DNA of 64,000 nt from DASWJZ01 sp963814905 (GCA_963814905.1 CAWFEM010000021.1:124001-188000), one strand, 5' to 3'. Counted from the first letter of the stretch, positions 27,757 through 36,646 are shown. Notes: a model not told the origin generated them from the sequence alone. Numbers and translations are program-made.

Positions 27757-27996
27757 CTAAGCCAGCGCTTTCGCGATCGCCTCTCGCTCAGCATCGAGCG
27801 CGCCTGTCGCGACCGGTTTGCCGGCGCGGCGATACCAGTAGCCGGCATTGCCGAGGTCTCCCTCCACGCGGTGCAGATGCGCGTGCACCCACGCCGCCTC
27901 GGCCGACGGGTCGTCCTGCACGATGCGGTGCGCGCCGTCCCAGTCGCCGGCGGCGGCGAGCTTTAGGGCTTGAAGCAGTCCGTCAGAACCAGCCAT
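27757..27996 (-). CDS. Small conserved hypothetical protein next to gatA
   Basis: This 79-residue cytoplasmic protein, starting at MAGSDGLLQALKLAAAGDW, contains AHRIVQDDPSAEAAWVHAHLH and NAGYWYRRAGKPV. The pattern looks like a single helical-hairpin (TPR-like) unit. I recognise it as a conserved alphaproteobacterial small protein without assigned function. Its start is 11 bases after the end of gatA, so it belongs to the gatC-GNAT-gatA transcription unit. Confidence 0.7.
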   Translation of the reverse strand: MAGSDGLLQALKLAAAGDWDGAHRIVQDDPSAEAAWVHAHLHRVEGDLGNAGYWYRRAGKPVATGALDAEREAIAKALA

Positions 27997-28007
27997 GGCG
28001 CCTCCTC

Positions 28008-29486
28008 CTACCACCACCTCTGCGGCGTGAAGAATCCTGCCGCGTCCTCGATCACCTGGCCGGCGCGGAAGAGCGTCGCCTCGTCGAAGGGCCGCCCGAT
28101 CAATTGCAATCCAAGCGGAAGGTTCGACGAGTCGAGCCCCGCCGGCACGGAAATCCCCGGCAGCCCGGCCATGTTCGCCGTCACGCAGAAGACGTCGTTC
28201 AGGTACATCTCCACCGGCGAGGCCATCGACATCGAGGCGATGCCGAAGGCGGCGCTCGGTGTCGCCGGCGCGAGGATCGCTTCGATCCCGGCATCAAACG
28301 CCGCCTCGAAGTCGCGCTTGATCAGCGTGCGCACCTTCTGCGCGCGCAGGTAATAAGCATCGTAATAGCCGGCGGAGAGCACATAGGTGCCGATCAGCAC
28401 GCGCCGCTTCACCTCGCGCCCGAAGCCCGCCTCGCGCGTCTTCTCGTACATCTCGGTGATGTCGTCGCCGTCGACGCGCAGGCCGTAGCGCACGCCGTCA
28501 TAGCGCGCGAGGTTGGAGGAGGCCTCCGCCGGCGCCACAATATAATAGGCGGGCAGCGCGTATTTGGTGTGCGGAAGCGAGATGTCGACGATCTCCGCGC
28601 CCGCCGCCCGATACCACTCGATGCCCTTGCGCCAGAGCGTCTCGATTTCGACCGGCATGCCGTCCAGGCGGTATTCCTTCGGCACGCCGATCTTCATGCC
28701 CTTCACGCCATCCCCGATCGACGCCTCGTAGTCGGGCACCGGCACGTCGGCGGAGGTCGTGTCCTTCGGATCGATTGAGGCCATCGCCTTCAGGAGGATC
28801 GCCGCGTCGCGGACCGAGCGCGCGATCGGCCCCGCCTGGTCGAGGGAGGAGGCGAAGGCGACGATCCCCCAGCGCGAGCAGCGGCCATAGGTGGGCTTGA
28901 TGCCGACCGTGCCGGTGAACGCAGCGGGCTGGCGGATGGAGCCGCCGGTATCGGTTGCCGTCGCCCCGGCGCACAGCATCGCGGAGACGGCGGCGGCGGA
29001 ACCGCCGGAGGAGCCGCCGGGCACGAGATCGGCATTCGAGCCGAGCTTCCGCCACGGATTGACGACGGGGCCGTAATAGCTCGTCTCGTTCGACGAGCCC
29101 ATGGCGAACTCGTCCATGTTGAGCTTGCCGAGCATCACGGCGCCGGCGTCCCAGAGGTTCTGCGTCACCGTCGACTCGTAGGGCGGCTTGAAGCCGTCGA
29201 GGATGTGGCTGCCCGCCTGCGTATGGATTCCGCGTGTGGCGAAGAGATCCTTGATGCCGAGCGGCACGCCCTCCAGCGACCGCGCCTCGCCGCGCCCAAG
29301 GCGCACGTCGGAGGCGATCGCCATGGCGCGCGCCTTCTCCGCCGTCACCACGATGTAGGCGTTCAACGCCGGATTGGCGGTCTCGATCGCCTTCAGATAG
29401 GCGTCGGTCAGCTCAAGCGCGGAGAAGTCGCGCTTGCCGAGCCCTTCGCGGATGGCGGCGATGGTGAGCGAAATAAGCTCGGTCAT
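28008..29486 (-). CDS. gatA: Aspartyl/glutamyl-tRNA amidotransferase subunit A
   Basis: This 492-residue amidase subunit of GatCAB releases ammonia from glutamine for transfer to mischarged tRNA. The Ser-cisSer-Lys machinery of the amidase signature family is visible: lysine in GVPLGIKDLFATRG, the serine-rich loop LVPGGSSGGSAAAVSAMLC and TDTGGSIRQPAAFTG. Length and both ends match the family. The start codon overlaps the stop of the upstream GNAT gene by 4 bases, and a small gene follows 11 bases later. Confidence 0.97.
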   Translation of the reverse strand: MTELISLTIAAIREGLGKRDFSALELTDAYLKAIETANPALNAYIVVTAEKARAMAIASDVRLGRGEARSLEGVPLGIKDLFATRGIHTQAGSHILDGFKPPYESTVTQNLWDAGAVMLGKLNMDEFAMGSSNETSYYGPVVNPWRKLGSNADLVPGGSSGGSAAAVSAMLCAGATATDTGGSIRQPAAFTGTVGIKPTYGRCSRWGIVAFASSLDQAGPIARSVRDAAILLKAMASIDPKDTTSADVPVPDYEASIGDGVKGMKIGVPKEYRLDGMPVEIETLWRKGIEWYRAAGAEIVDISLPHTKYALPAYYIVAPAEASSNLARYDGVRYGLRVDGDDITEMYEKTREAGFGREVKRRVLIGTYVLSAGYYDAYYLRAQKVRTLIKRDFEAAFDAGIEAILAPATPSAAFGIASMSMASPVEMYLNDVFCVTANMAGLPGISVPAGLDSSNLPLGLQLIGRPFDEATLFRAGQVIEDAAGFFTPQRWW

Positions 29487-29959
29487 GCGGCTTTGTCTTC
29501 AGCGTCGAGGCGTTTCTCGTAGAAGACCGAATAACCGGTGTCGGGGTAGTCGAGGACGGTGCCGGTGCGCGTGAACCCGGCTCGCTCGTAGACCCGCCAG
29601 GCCGCCGGATGACGGTCGCCCGTCTCAAGTACCAGCCGCGCAATCCCTTCGCTCCGCGCCAGCGCCTCGATCTCCGCGACGATCTTGCCGCCCACACCCT
29701 GCCCCTGGAATTCCGGGCGCGTATACATCCGCTTCACTTCGCCGATACCGCCGCCATGCCGGCGCAACGCGCCGCAGCCCACCGCGTGCCCGTCCTGCCG
29801 CGCCACGAAGACCGTCGTCTCGGCGTCCGCCATCTGCTCGACAGTCAGGTGCGAGCAGAACTCCGGCGGCGTCAGCACGAGGAGCGCGGCGTTCAGCTCC
29901 GCGATCAGGGCGCGCACGTCGTCCTGCAGCGGGCTTTCGACCGCGATCACAAGCGTCAT
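29483..29959 (-). CDS. GNAT family N-acetyltransferase
   Basis: This 158-residue acetyltransferase contains ARQDGHAVGCGALR and VKRMYTRPEFQGQGVGGKIV, which is the acetyl-CoA pyrophosphate loop, then LVLETGDRHPAAWRVYERAGF. The substrate, probably an amino group on a small molecule or protein, is unknown. It sits between gatC (3-base gap) and gatA (4-base overlap), so it is co-transcribed with the amidotransferase genes. Confidence 0.9.
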   Translation of the reverse strand: MTLVIAVESPLQDDVRALIAELNAALLVLTPPEFCSHLTVEQMADAETTVFVARQDGHAVGCGALRRHGGGIGEVKRMYTRPEFQGQGVGGKIVAEIEALARSEGIARLVLETGDRHPAAWRVYERAGFTRTGTVLDYPDTGYSVFYEKRLDAEDKAA

Positions 29960-29962
29960 CCG

Positions 29963-30251
29963 TTACTCCACGACCTTCGGCACGAGGAAGAAGTGGTCGG
30001 CGGTCTCCGGCGCGTTGGCGACGATGTCGTCAGCCTTGCCGCCGTCGGTGACGCGGTCTTCGCGCTTCTTCATCGGCATCGGGAATGACGGAGGTCATCG
30101 GCTCCACGCCGTCGACCTCAACCTCGTTCAGCTGCTCCACGAAGCCCAGAATCGCGTTCAGCTCGCCGCGGAAGGCCTCCACCTCCTCGTCGCTTACCCG
30201 GATGCGCGCAAGGTGCGCCACCCGTTTCACGGTTTCCGCGTCGACCGACAT
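29963..30251 (-). CDS. gatC: Aspartyl/glutamyl-tRNA amidotransferase subunit C (frameshift near 30080)
   Basis: This small GatCAB subunit stabilises GatA-GatB. The first part (MSVDAETVKRVAHLARIRVS through VEPMTSVIP) is in one frame. After an extra base near 30080-30083 the family ending continues in another frame: MPMKKREDRVTDGGKADD, then TADHFFLVPKVVE and TAA at 29963-29965. Corrected length is 95 residues, exactly usual. It is the first gene of the unit gatC-GNAT-gatA. A sequencing error is more likely than a real mutation because gatB nearby shows the same kind of defect. Confidence 0.85.
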
Positions 30252-30466
30252 GTCTTTTCTCCGCTCGGCGGCACGCTATAGAACATGAAGGCGAGGCTGC
30301 GAAGCCTTTCGGGGAGCGGCGTTTTCGCGGCGGCCGGGGTCGCACCTCACGCACATCTCGGCGGCAATTGATTGGACGGTGAGCGGCTCGCCCGGCTCCA
30401 CTTCGAAGATATCCGGAAGGCGCGCCGCCCGAAGGCCCGAAAACACCGCACCTGCGGAGGTCCTGA

Positions 30467-30910
30467 ATGATCACACAATTCCTTGCCGCGCTCCTGCTCG
30501 TCGCCGCCGCGGCGTTTCCCGCGTTCGCCTCGGAGACCTACACCAGCAACGGCTTCGCGATCAGCGGCACCGACCCGGTCGCGTATCACACGGATGGCAA
30601 GCCGGTTGCAGGCAGCGACGAGTTCACCGCCGAATACAACGGCGCCACCTGGAAGTTCGCGAGTGCCGCGAACCGCGACGCCTTTCTCGCCGATCCGGAG
30701 AAATACGCCCCCGCTTATGGCGGCTTTTGCGCCACCGGCATGAGCTTCGGCGAGTTCGTGCCGACCGACCCGGACTACTGGAAAATCGTCGATGGCAAGC
30801 TCTACCTGAACAATTCCGCCGCCGCGCAGCGCGTCTTCCTGAAGGACGAGCCGGGCACGATCTCCCGCGCCGACGGCCACTGGGCGAAGATCGGCGACGG
30901 AGGAAGCTAG
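30467..30910 (+). CDS. YHS domain-containing periplasmic protein
   Basis: This 147-residue protein has a signal peptide (MITQFLAALLLVAAAAFPAF, cut after FAS) and a YHS domain (about 25-110): GFAISGTDPVAYHTDGKPV, then WKFASAANRDAFLADPEKYA and YGGFCATGMSFGE. YHS domains bind metal ions, often copper, in P-type ATPases and in free-standing secreted proteins like this one. The sequence does not show which metal. It is divergent from gatC and convergent with the GST gene. Confidence 0.88.
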   Translation: MITQFLAALLLVAAAAFPAFASETYTSNGFAISGTDPVAYHTDGKPVAGSDEFTAEYNGATWKFASAANRDAFLADPEKYAPAYGGFCATGMSFGEFVPTDPDYWKIVDGKLYLNNSAAAQRVFLKDEPGTISRADGHWAKIGDGGS

Positions 30911-30936
30911 AGCGGGCTGCCGCGCGCGACGGACGG

Positions 30937-31563
30937 CTATTCCACCCGCGCTTCGTCGCCGTAGGGATGGATCGGATAGCCTGGTCCAATCTCCGCCGCG
31001 ACCTGGTCGACCCAGGTTTCCACCGCCGGATAGGCAGCAAGATCGAAGCCGCAATCTCCAGCCCGGTGAGAGTAGGCATAGACGGCGATGTCGGCGATGG
31101 TGAAGCCGTCGCCTGCGAGAAATTGCGTCGCACTCAGTTGTCGCTGCAAAGCTGCAAGCGCCCGCACACCGGTCTCGCGCTTGCCCTCCACCAACGCGGC
31201 GTTCCGCGTCAGCCGTCCCGTCAACGTCCAAAACCGCAGTGAGCCGATGACCGGCTCGACGTAGTATTGCTCGAAGAAGAGCCATTGCATCACTTTGGCG
31301 CGCACGAAGCGGTCGTCGGGCAGAAAGCGTGTCCCCTCGCCGAGATATGCGAGGATCGCATTCGATTCCGCGAGCGCGCGCCCATCCTCCAGCTCCAGCA
31401 CGGGGATGGCGCCGGCGGGATTGAGCTTCAGGAAAGCCTCGGTTCGACTTTCTCCGGCAAATATTGCCACCGGCTCGACGCGAGCGGGGATACCGCAAAG
31501 CCCGAGCAGAACACGGACTTTCCAGCCATTCTGCGAGGGAAGGTAGTCGTACAGCGTAAGCAT
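30937..31563 (-). CDS. Glutathione S-transferase family protein
   Basis: This 208-residue cytosolic protein has an N-terminal thioredoxin-like domain (about 1-80; MLTLYDYLPSQNGWKVRVLL, LNPAGAIPVLELEDGRALAESNAIL) and a C-terminal helical domain (about 90-205; the GDGFTIADIAVYAYSH N-cap box). Length and architecture are standard. The substrate is unknown. Confidence 0.92.
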   Translation of the reverse strand: MLTLYDYLPSQNGWKVRVLLGLCGIPARVEPVAIFAGESRTEAFLKLNPAGAIPVLELEDGRALAESNAILAYLGEGTRFLPDDRFVRAKVMQWLFFEQYYVEPVIGSLRFWTLTGRLTRNAALVEGKRETGVRALAALQRQLSATQFLAGDGFTIADIAVYAYSHRAGDCGFDLAAYPAVETWVDQVAAEIGPGYPIHPYGDEARVE

Positions 31564-31709
31564 GCGCGGCCTGCCTTGTTTTTGGCCAACGCAACTCGAA
31601 TATCATTCGTATCGGCGAACGGTCATTCCGATTCTTGCTCCGCGACCGCCGGAGAAATAGGCGGGTTGTGGGCGAACATGATCGGCCGACAACCCGTCCT
31701 CAGCGCCGT

Positions 31710-32408
31710 CTAAAGCTCGACCGGCCGCCCCTTCTCCGGCACCAGCACCTTCTTGCCGTCCGCGCCCATTTCGGCGACGAACTTGTCCGCCGTCTGGTCG
31801 ATGATCGGGAAGCTGCCGTAGTGGCAGGGCACGATCGTCTTGAACTTGTAGAAGCGCTTGCAGGCCATTGCCGCCGTCTTCGCGCCCATGGTGAAGCGGT
31901 CGCCGATCGGCACGATGCCGATCTCCGGCTGATGGATCTCGTTGATGAGCGCCATGTCGGAGAAGATCTCGGTATCGCCCATGTGAAGGAGCACAGGTTC
32001 GCCCGGCGCCTTGACCACCAGCCCCGCCGGATTGCCGAGATAGATGATCTGGCCGTCCTGCTGCACGGATGACGAGTGGATGGCCGCGACGAACGAGGTG
32101 GTGAAGCCGCCGCAGTCGACGGTGCCGCCGTGGTTGCCGGGATTGGCTTTTTCCACTCCCTGCCCCGCGAGGAACGAATAGATCTCGAAATTGGCGACAA
32201 GCTGCGCCCCCGTCGCCTTGCAGATGTCGGCGGTATCGCCCAGGTGGTCGCTGTGCCCGTGCGTCAGGAGCACGTGCGTCGCGCCGTCCCACGCCTTCTT
32301 CGGATCGCCCTCGAACGCGGGGTTTCCGGTCAGGAACGGGTCGATCATGACACGACAGTCCCCGAACTCGACACGGAACGCGGAGTGTCCGAACCAGGTG
32401 AGCTTCAT
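31710..32408 (-). CDS. Metal-dependent hydrolase, UPF0173 family (MBL fold)
   Basis: This 232-residue single-domain metallo-beta-lactamase-fold protein starts MKLTWFGHSAFRVEFGD, carries the metal site LLTHGHSDHLGDTADI, and later HMGDTEIFSDM and CHYGSFPII. These are the hallmarks of UPF0173/YtkL-like hydrolases, which have no firmly assigned substrate. It lies 35 bases upstream of the next minus-strand stop (recO ends at 32444), so it and recO may share a transcript. Confidence 0.92.
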   Translation of the reverse strand: MKLTWFGHSAFRVEFGDCRVMIDPFLTGNPAFEGDPKKAWDGATHVLLTHGHSDHLGDTADICKATGAQLVANFEIYSFLAGQGVEKANPGNHGGTVDCGGFTTSFVAAIHSSSVQQDGQIIYLGNPAGLVVKAPGEPVLLHMGDTEIFSDMALINEIHQPEIGIVPIGDRFTMGAKTAAMACKRFYKFKTIVPCHYGSFPIIDQTADKFVAEMGADGKKVLVPEKGRPVEL

Positions 32409-32443
32409 CGTGCCTCTCCTTTTGGCGTCGCTTCGATTGTTAC

Positions 32444-33181
32444 TTAAGCTTCAACTTTAACGGCATCGGACAACGCCCTGAGGAAGTTCAATCGAACCTC
32501 CGGCAGGCTTTCGCCGCGCGTGTCGAAGACATGACGTTCCAGGAAGTATCCGGAAAGCAAGAACCCCGCTTCCAGGCTCGCCTGGTCCGCGTTCCCGGTG
32601 CTTGGGCGGGCAAGGAAGGCGGGGAGCGGCAGGAGCTTCTCCCGGTAGGGCTCGCCGGCCGTCCGGCTGACCGCGCGCCCGCTCTTCGGTGACACGTAGA
32701 TGAGCTCCTCCGTGGCGCCGGTCCCGGCGCAGCTTTCCAGGTCGAGCCCGAAGCCGAGCTCGTCGAGGAGCAGCAGCTCGAACCGCACCATCATCTCGCC
32801 CGCAAGCGGCGGCGCGCCAATATTGTCGAGCAAGACGGTCAGCGCCTCGAAGAGCCGCGGATGCGGATCGCGCTCCGGCAGGAGCCGTAGATGCGCGCCG
32901 GCGAGCGCCAGGCCGAAAGCCCCGATCCGCGTCGCCATCAGGTCGGCGCTGCGCTCCTTCACCGCCTCGGCGCGGAAATTTCCGAGATGCTCGTGGAGCC
33001 GCGCCCGCCAGGTCAGCGACAGCGTGTTGCCGGCCTGAAGCACCGGGCGGAGAAGCCGCGAGCGCCCGCCCTTGACGAGCCCGAGATGCCGCCCGTGACC
33101 GGCCGTCAGCACCTCCAGGATCACGTCCGCCTCGCCGTGGCGGCGCGCGCCGACGACGATGCCTTCCTCCGTCCATTCCAT
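32444..33181 (-). CDS. recO: DNA repair protein RecO
   Basis: This 245-residue protein loads RecA on SSB-coated DNA in the RecFOR pathway. It starts MEWTEEGIVVGARRHGEADV with the N-terminal OB fold (GHGRHLGLVKGGRSRLLRP) and continues with the helical C-terminal domain (RFELLLLDELGFGLDLESCA). The ATG at 33181 is preferred over an in-frame extension of 36 residues with no similarity. In many relatives recO follows era directly; here the LLM oxidoreductase and a toxin-antitoxin pair lie between. Confidence 0.95.
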   Translation of the reverse strand: MEWTEEGIVVGARRHGEADVILEVLTAGHGRHLGLVKGGRSRLLRPVLQAGNTLSLTWRARLHEHLGNFRAEAVKERSADLMATRIGAFGLALAGAHLRLLPERDPHPRLFEALTVLLDNIGAPPLAGEMMVRFELLLLDELGFGLDLESCAGTGATEELIYVSPKSGRAVSRTAGEPYREKLLPLPAFLARPSTGNADQASLEAGFLLSGYFLERHVFDTRGESLPEVRLNFLRALSDAVKVEA

Positions 33182-33303
33182 GCCGGCTGACCTATCATGT
33201 TTTCGCGGCCAATGAAGGGCGCGCGACCGCGTTTCCGCTTGCGATGCGGGCGCCGCGGCTCCAATTGCGGGAGGTTCCCGATTCCCCACCGAACTGGCCC
33301 GGC

Positions 33304-34308
33304 ATGATCCCCTTCTCCGTTCTCGATCTCGCGCATGTCGTTGAAGGCGCGACGCCCCGCGATGCGCTAAAGAACTCGCTCGACCTCGCGCGCCACGTCG
33401 AGCGGGCGGGCTATCGCCGCTTCTGGCTCGCGGAGCACCACAACATGGTGGGGATAGCGAGCGCCGCGACGAGCGTCGCGATCGGATACGTGGCCGGCGG
33501 CACGGAGACGATCCGCGTCGGCGCCGGCGGCATCATGCTGCCGAACCACGCGCCGCTCATCATCGCGGAGCAGTTCGGGACGCTCGCCTCGCTCTATCCC
33601 GACCGCATCGACCTCGGCCTCGGCCGAGCCCCCGGCACCGACCAGACGACGCTGCGCGCGCTCCGCCGCGATCCGCGCATCGCGGAGAACTTTCCCCAGG
33701 ACGTGATGGAGCTGCAGGCGTTGCTTGGGCCGGTGCAGCCGGGACAAATCGTGCGCGCCGTCCCAGGCGCCGACACCAACGTGCCGCTCTGGATCCTCGG
33801 CTCAAGCCTCTTCGGCGCGCAGCTCGCCGCCGCGCTCGGCCTTCCCTACGCCTTCGCCTCGCACTTCGCGCCGGATGCGCTGATGCCGGCGCTCCAGGTC
33901 TATCGCGAGACGTTTCAGCCCTCCGCACAGCTCGATCGACCCTATGCCATGGTCGCCTGCAACGTCATCGCCGCGGACACGGATGCGGAGGCGCGCCGGC
34001 TCTTCACCTCTTCGCAACAGGCCTTCACCAACATGATGCGCGGCACCCGCGGCCGCTTGCAGCCGCCGATCGACGACATCGAAACCTATTGGACGCCACC
34101 GGAGAAGGCGCAGGCCTCGCGCATGCTCGCCTGCGCCTTCGTCGGCGCGCCGGCGACGATCCAGCCGGAGCTTCAGCGCTTCCTCGCGGAGACGGCGGCG
34201 GACGAGCTCATCGTCGCTGCCGCGATCTACGATCACGAAGCCAGGGTCAGGTCGTACGAGATACTGGCCGAGGTGCGGGAGGCGATGCGAGAAGCGGCGG
34301 CGGCGTGA
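33304..34308 (+). CDS. LLM class flavin-dependent oxidoreductase (luciferase-like)
   Basis: This 334-residue monooxygenase or oxidoreductase of the bacterial luciferase family starts MIPFSVLDLAHVVEGATPRD and contains RFWLAEHHNMVGIASAATSV, VGAGGIMLPNHAPLIIAEQF and DLGLGRAPGTDQ, the pattern of the YhbW/MsnO8-like group. It probably uses reduced FMN; the substrate is unknown. The ATG at 33304 matches the family start. It is the only plus-strand gene within the recO-rel block and abuts the toxin gene convergently (2-base gap). Confidence 0.92.
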   Translation: MIPFSVLDLAHVVEGATPRDALKNSLDLARHVERAGYRRFWLAEHHNMVGIASAATSVAIGYVAGGTETIRVGAGGIMLPNHAPLIIAEQFGTLASLYPDRIDLGLGRAPGTDQTTLRALRRDPRIAENFPQDVMELQALLGPVQPGQIVRAVPGADTNVPLWILGSSLFGAQLAAALGLPYAFASHFAPDALMPALQVYRETFQPSAQLDRPYAMVACNVIAADTDAEARRLFTSSQQAFTNMMRGTRGRLQPPIDDIETYWTPPEKAQASRMLACAFVGAPATIQPELQRFLAETAADELIVAAAIYDHEARVRSYEILAEVREAMREAAAA

Positions 34309-34310
34309 AG

Positions 34311-34724
34311 CTACTTCGACCACGGGTCGACGAGCGTGACGCCGACGCCATCGAAGTGACGCGTGTTTCGCGTGGCGAGCGTTGCTTTGCTGGCCGTCGC
34401 AATGCCCGCAATCTGTACGTCGCGTATTTCCATTGGCCGACCGGCCGTCCGTTGCTTCGCCGCGACGATGCTGGAGGCCTCGGCCGCCGCTCGATCGAAC
34501 GGAACGACGCGATCGACCAGAATATCCGTGATCAGCCTCTCAAAGGCGGCCTCGAGTCCTTTTCTCCGGCGCCCGGTCGCCAGGATCTCGATACCGAACA
34601 GCGTTTCGTAGACGGTCACCGATGTCGTCCAAACAGACGTCGACGGTTGCGTATCCAGCCATTGCGTCACGGTCGGATCGCGCGCCATGAGCGCCGAGAT
34701 CACATTCGTATCGAGGATGATCAC
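34311..34724 (-). CDS. PIN-domain ribonuclease toxin, FitB/VapC-like
   Basis: This 137-residue type II toxin has the acidic residues of a PIN active site in MIILDTNVISALM, SVTVYETLFGIE, GRPMEIRDVQIAGIA and ATRNTRHF. PIN toxins cut tRNA or rRNA and are neutralised by a cognate DNA-binding antitoxin. The start overlaps the antitoxin stop by 4 bases, the normal toxin-antitoxin operon arrangement. All expected acidic positions are present, so it looks active. Confidence 0.93.
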   Translation of the reverse strand: MIILDTNVISALMARDPTVTQWLDTQPSTSVWTTSVTVYETLFGIEILATGRRRKGLEAAFERLITDILVDRVVPFDRAAAEASSIVAAKQRTAGRPMEIRDVQIAGIATASKATLATRNTRHFDGVGVTLVDPWSK

Positions 34725-34975
34725 TTGTCGAAGTCGATCGGAATTGCCGGATAGCCCCGCTGCTCCGGAATTTCCTCCCCCTCGCGCAGGCCGATGTCTT
34801 TGAAAAGTTCAGCGATCCGTGTGCCGAGACCGGGCTGCTTGCCGGTCTCTTCATTCACTGCGTTGCGCAGAATGTCGCGCACCTCTTCTTCGGTGCTGTG
34901 GCCATGACGCTTGGCGCGCCGCTGCAGCTTCGCCTTAACGTCGTCATCGAGATTGCGGACCACGAGCTGAGCCAT
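34721..34975 (-). CDS. FitA-like ribbon-helix-helix antitoxin
   Basis: This 84-residue antitoxin has an N-terminal ribbon-helix-helix DNA-binding domain (MAQLVVRNLDDDVKAKLQRR, then AKRHGHSTEEEVRDILRNAV) and a C-terminal toxin-wrapping tail (ELFKDIGLREGEEIP). The N-terminus is typical of FitA rather than VapB. It is the first gene of the pair and has an 18-bp palindrome 14 bases upstream, consistent with autorepression by the toxin-antitoxin complex. Confidence 0.93.
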   Translation of the reverse strand: MAQLVVRNLDDDVKAKLQRRAKRHGHSTEEEVRDILRNAVNEETGKQPGLGTRIAELFKDIGLREGEEIPEQRGYPAIPIDFDK

Positions 34976-34988
34976 ATGGAGCCTCCGC

Positions 34989-35006
34989 TTGATATCATGA
35001 TATCAA
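34989..35006. promoter_or_regulatory. Operator palindrome of the FitAB-like module
   Basis: TTGATATCATGATATCAA is a perfect 18-bp inverted repeat placed 14 bases upstream of the antitoxin start, between it and the end of era. It is AT-rich in a GC-rich region. Ribbon-helix-helix antitoxins bind such sites to repress their own operon. Confidence 0.75.
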
Positions 35007-35030
35007 ATGGCCGCGAAACGTGCAATCCCT

Positions 35031-35960
35031 CTAACTCGGAAAATCCACCCCCATCTCCCGGTAGCGCTCCGGATCGTCGCTCCAATTCGCGCGCACCTTT
35101 ACGAACAGGAAGAGGTGCACGGGCTGCTCGACGAGCTTTGCGATCTCCTCGCGCGCGGCGATCGAGATCGCCTTGATCGTCTCGCCGCCCTTGCCGAGCA
35201 CGATCTTCCGCTGGGTGTCGCGCTCCACGTAGATCGTCTGGTCGATGCGCACGCCCTTTTTCGTCTCCGTCCACTTTTCGGTTTCCACGGTGGCTCTGTA
35301 GGGGAGCTCGTCGTGGAGCCGGAGCGTCAGCTTCTCGCGGGTGATCTCCGACGCCAGGAAGCGGAGCGGCAGGTCGGTCATCTGGTCCTCCGGATAGAGG
35401 AACGGCCCTTCCGGCATCGCGGCGGCGAGATGATCGAGAAGGTCGGGAACGCCGTCACCGGTCAGCGCCGAGACCATGAAGGTCGTCGCGAACGTCCCCA
35501 GCTCGTTCGCCTCCTTCGTAAGCGCGAGAAGCGTCTCGCGTTTGACGAGATCGACCTTGTTGATGACGAGCACGCGCGTGCGCTGCGCGGGAAAGTCCTT
35601 GAGCCCTTCGAGGATCGCGCGATCCTCGTCGGTCAGCCCTTTCTTCGCGTCGATCAGGACCGCGAGCACGTCGGCGTCCGCCGCACCACCCCAGGCGGTC
35701 TTCACCATGGCGCGCTCAAGCCGCCGCTTCGGACGAAAGATGCCCGGCGTATCGACGAAGATGATCTGCGCCCTCCCAATGTCAGGACTTTGGTGAATGA
35801 CGATGCCGCGGATCAGCGCCCGCGTCGTCTGCACCTTGTGAGTGACGATGGAAACCTTGGAGCCGACCACGGCATTGAGCAGCGTGGACTTCCCCGCGTT
35901 CGGCGCGCCGATCAGCGCGACGAACCCGGCACGGGTCTGTTTCGCGCTCACGCCTTCCAT
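35031..35960 (-). CDS. era: GTPase Era
   Basis: This 309-residue ribosome-assembly GTPase acts on the 3' end of 16S rRNA and the 30S subunit. The GTPase domain shows G1 GAPNAGKSTLLNA, G3 DTPGIF and G4 NKVD. The C-terminal KH domain contains the conserved RKIVLGKGGETIKAISIAAR, and the protein ends near VKVRANWSDDPERYREMG. The start lies 13 bases inside the end of rnc. It is part of the lepB-rnc-era unit. Confidence 0.97.
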   Translation of the reverse strand: MEGVSAKQTRAGFVALIGAPNAGKSTLLNAVVGSKVSIVTHKVQTTRALIRGIVIHQSPDIGRAQIIFVDTPGIFRPKRRLERAMVKTAWGGAADADVLAVLIDAKKGLTDEDRAILEGLKDFPAQRTRVLVINKVDLVKRETLLALTKEANELGTFATTFMVSALTGDGVPDLLDHLAAAMPEGPFLYPEDQMTDLPLRFLASEITREKLTLRLHDELPYRATVETEKWTETKKGVRIDQTIYVERDTQRKIVLGKGGETIKAISIAAREEIAKLVEQPVHLFLFVKVRANWSDDPERYREMGVDFPS

Positions 35961-36646
35961 ACGCCCTCGCGCCGAAGCAAACCCGCCGCCGCCTCGTGCT
36001 CCGCCTCGCGCTTCGAGCCTCCCTTGCCGCGGCTTGGCGCGATATCCCCCACCCGAACCTCGATCTCGAATTCCGGCTTGTGGTCCGGCCCGCTGCGCTG
36101 CGTCTCTTCGTAGGACGGCGTCTCGAAGCCGCGCTTATGCGCCCATTCCTGCAATTCCGTCTTCGCGTCGCGGCGCGCGTCGAGTGTCGTCTCGATGCGC
36201 GGCACGAAGTAGCGCTCCACGAAGCTGCGCGCGGGATCGAGCCCGCCGTCGCGATAGATGGCGCCGATCAGCGCCTCGCACACGTCGCCGAGCACATTCG
36301 CCGTCGCCTTGGCGACCCGGTTCTTGGGCCCCTTCCCCATCCGCACGTAGTCTTCCAGGCCGATCTCTTCGGCGACGGAAGCACACGTCTCCCCACTCAC
36401 CAGCCGGTGGAAGAGCCGCGACAGCTCGCCCTCCGGCGCTTCCGGGAAGCGGTCGATCAGCGCATCCGCGATGACGAGGCCGAGCACACGGTCGCCCAGG
36501 AACTCCAGGCGCTGATAAGTGCCCGGCTGCTTGCGCGAAGAGCCGCCGACCGCGCTCGCATGCGTCAGCGCGCGGTCGAGCAGGTTGGGATTGGCGAAAC
36601 CGTGACCGAGCTTCTCTTCGAGGCGCGCGCGGTCACTCGATTTCAT
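35948..36646 (-). CDS. rnc: Ribonuclease III
   Basis: This 232-residue double-strand-specific endoribonuclease matures rRNA and some mRNAs. The catalytic domain has the signature YQRLEFLGDRVLGLVIAD and the second metal-binding block DVCEALIGAIYRDGG; the dsRNA-binding domain follows (KTELQEWAHKRGFETPSYEE). The ATG at 36646 overlaps the stop of lepB by 4 bases. A longer frame reading upstream is lepB DNA in the wrong frame. Confidence 0.97.
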   Translation of the reverse strand: MKSSDRARLEEKLGHGFANPNLLDRALTHASAVGGSSRKQPGTYQRLEFLGDRVLGLVIADALIDRFPEAPEGELSRLFHRLVSGETCASVAEEIGLEDYVRMGKGPKNRVAKATANVLGDVCEALIGAIYRDGGLDPARSFVERYFVPRIETTLDARRDAKTELQEWAHKRGFETPSYEETQRSGPDHKPEFEIEVRVGDIAPSRGKGGSKREAEHEAAAGLLRREGVWKA

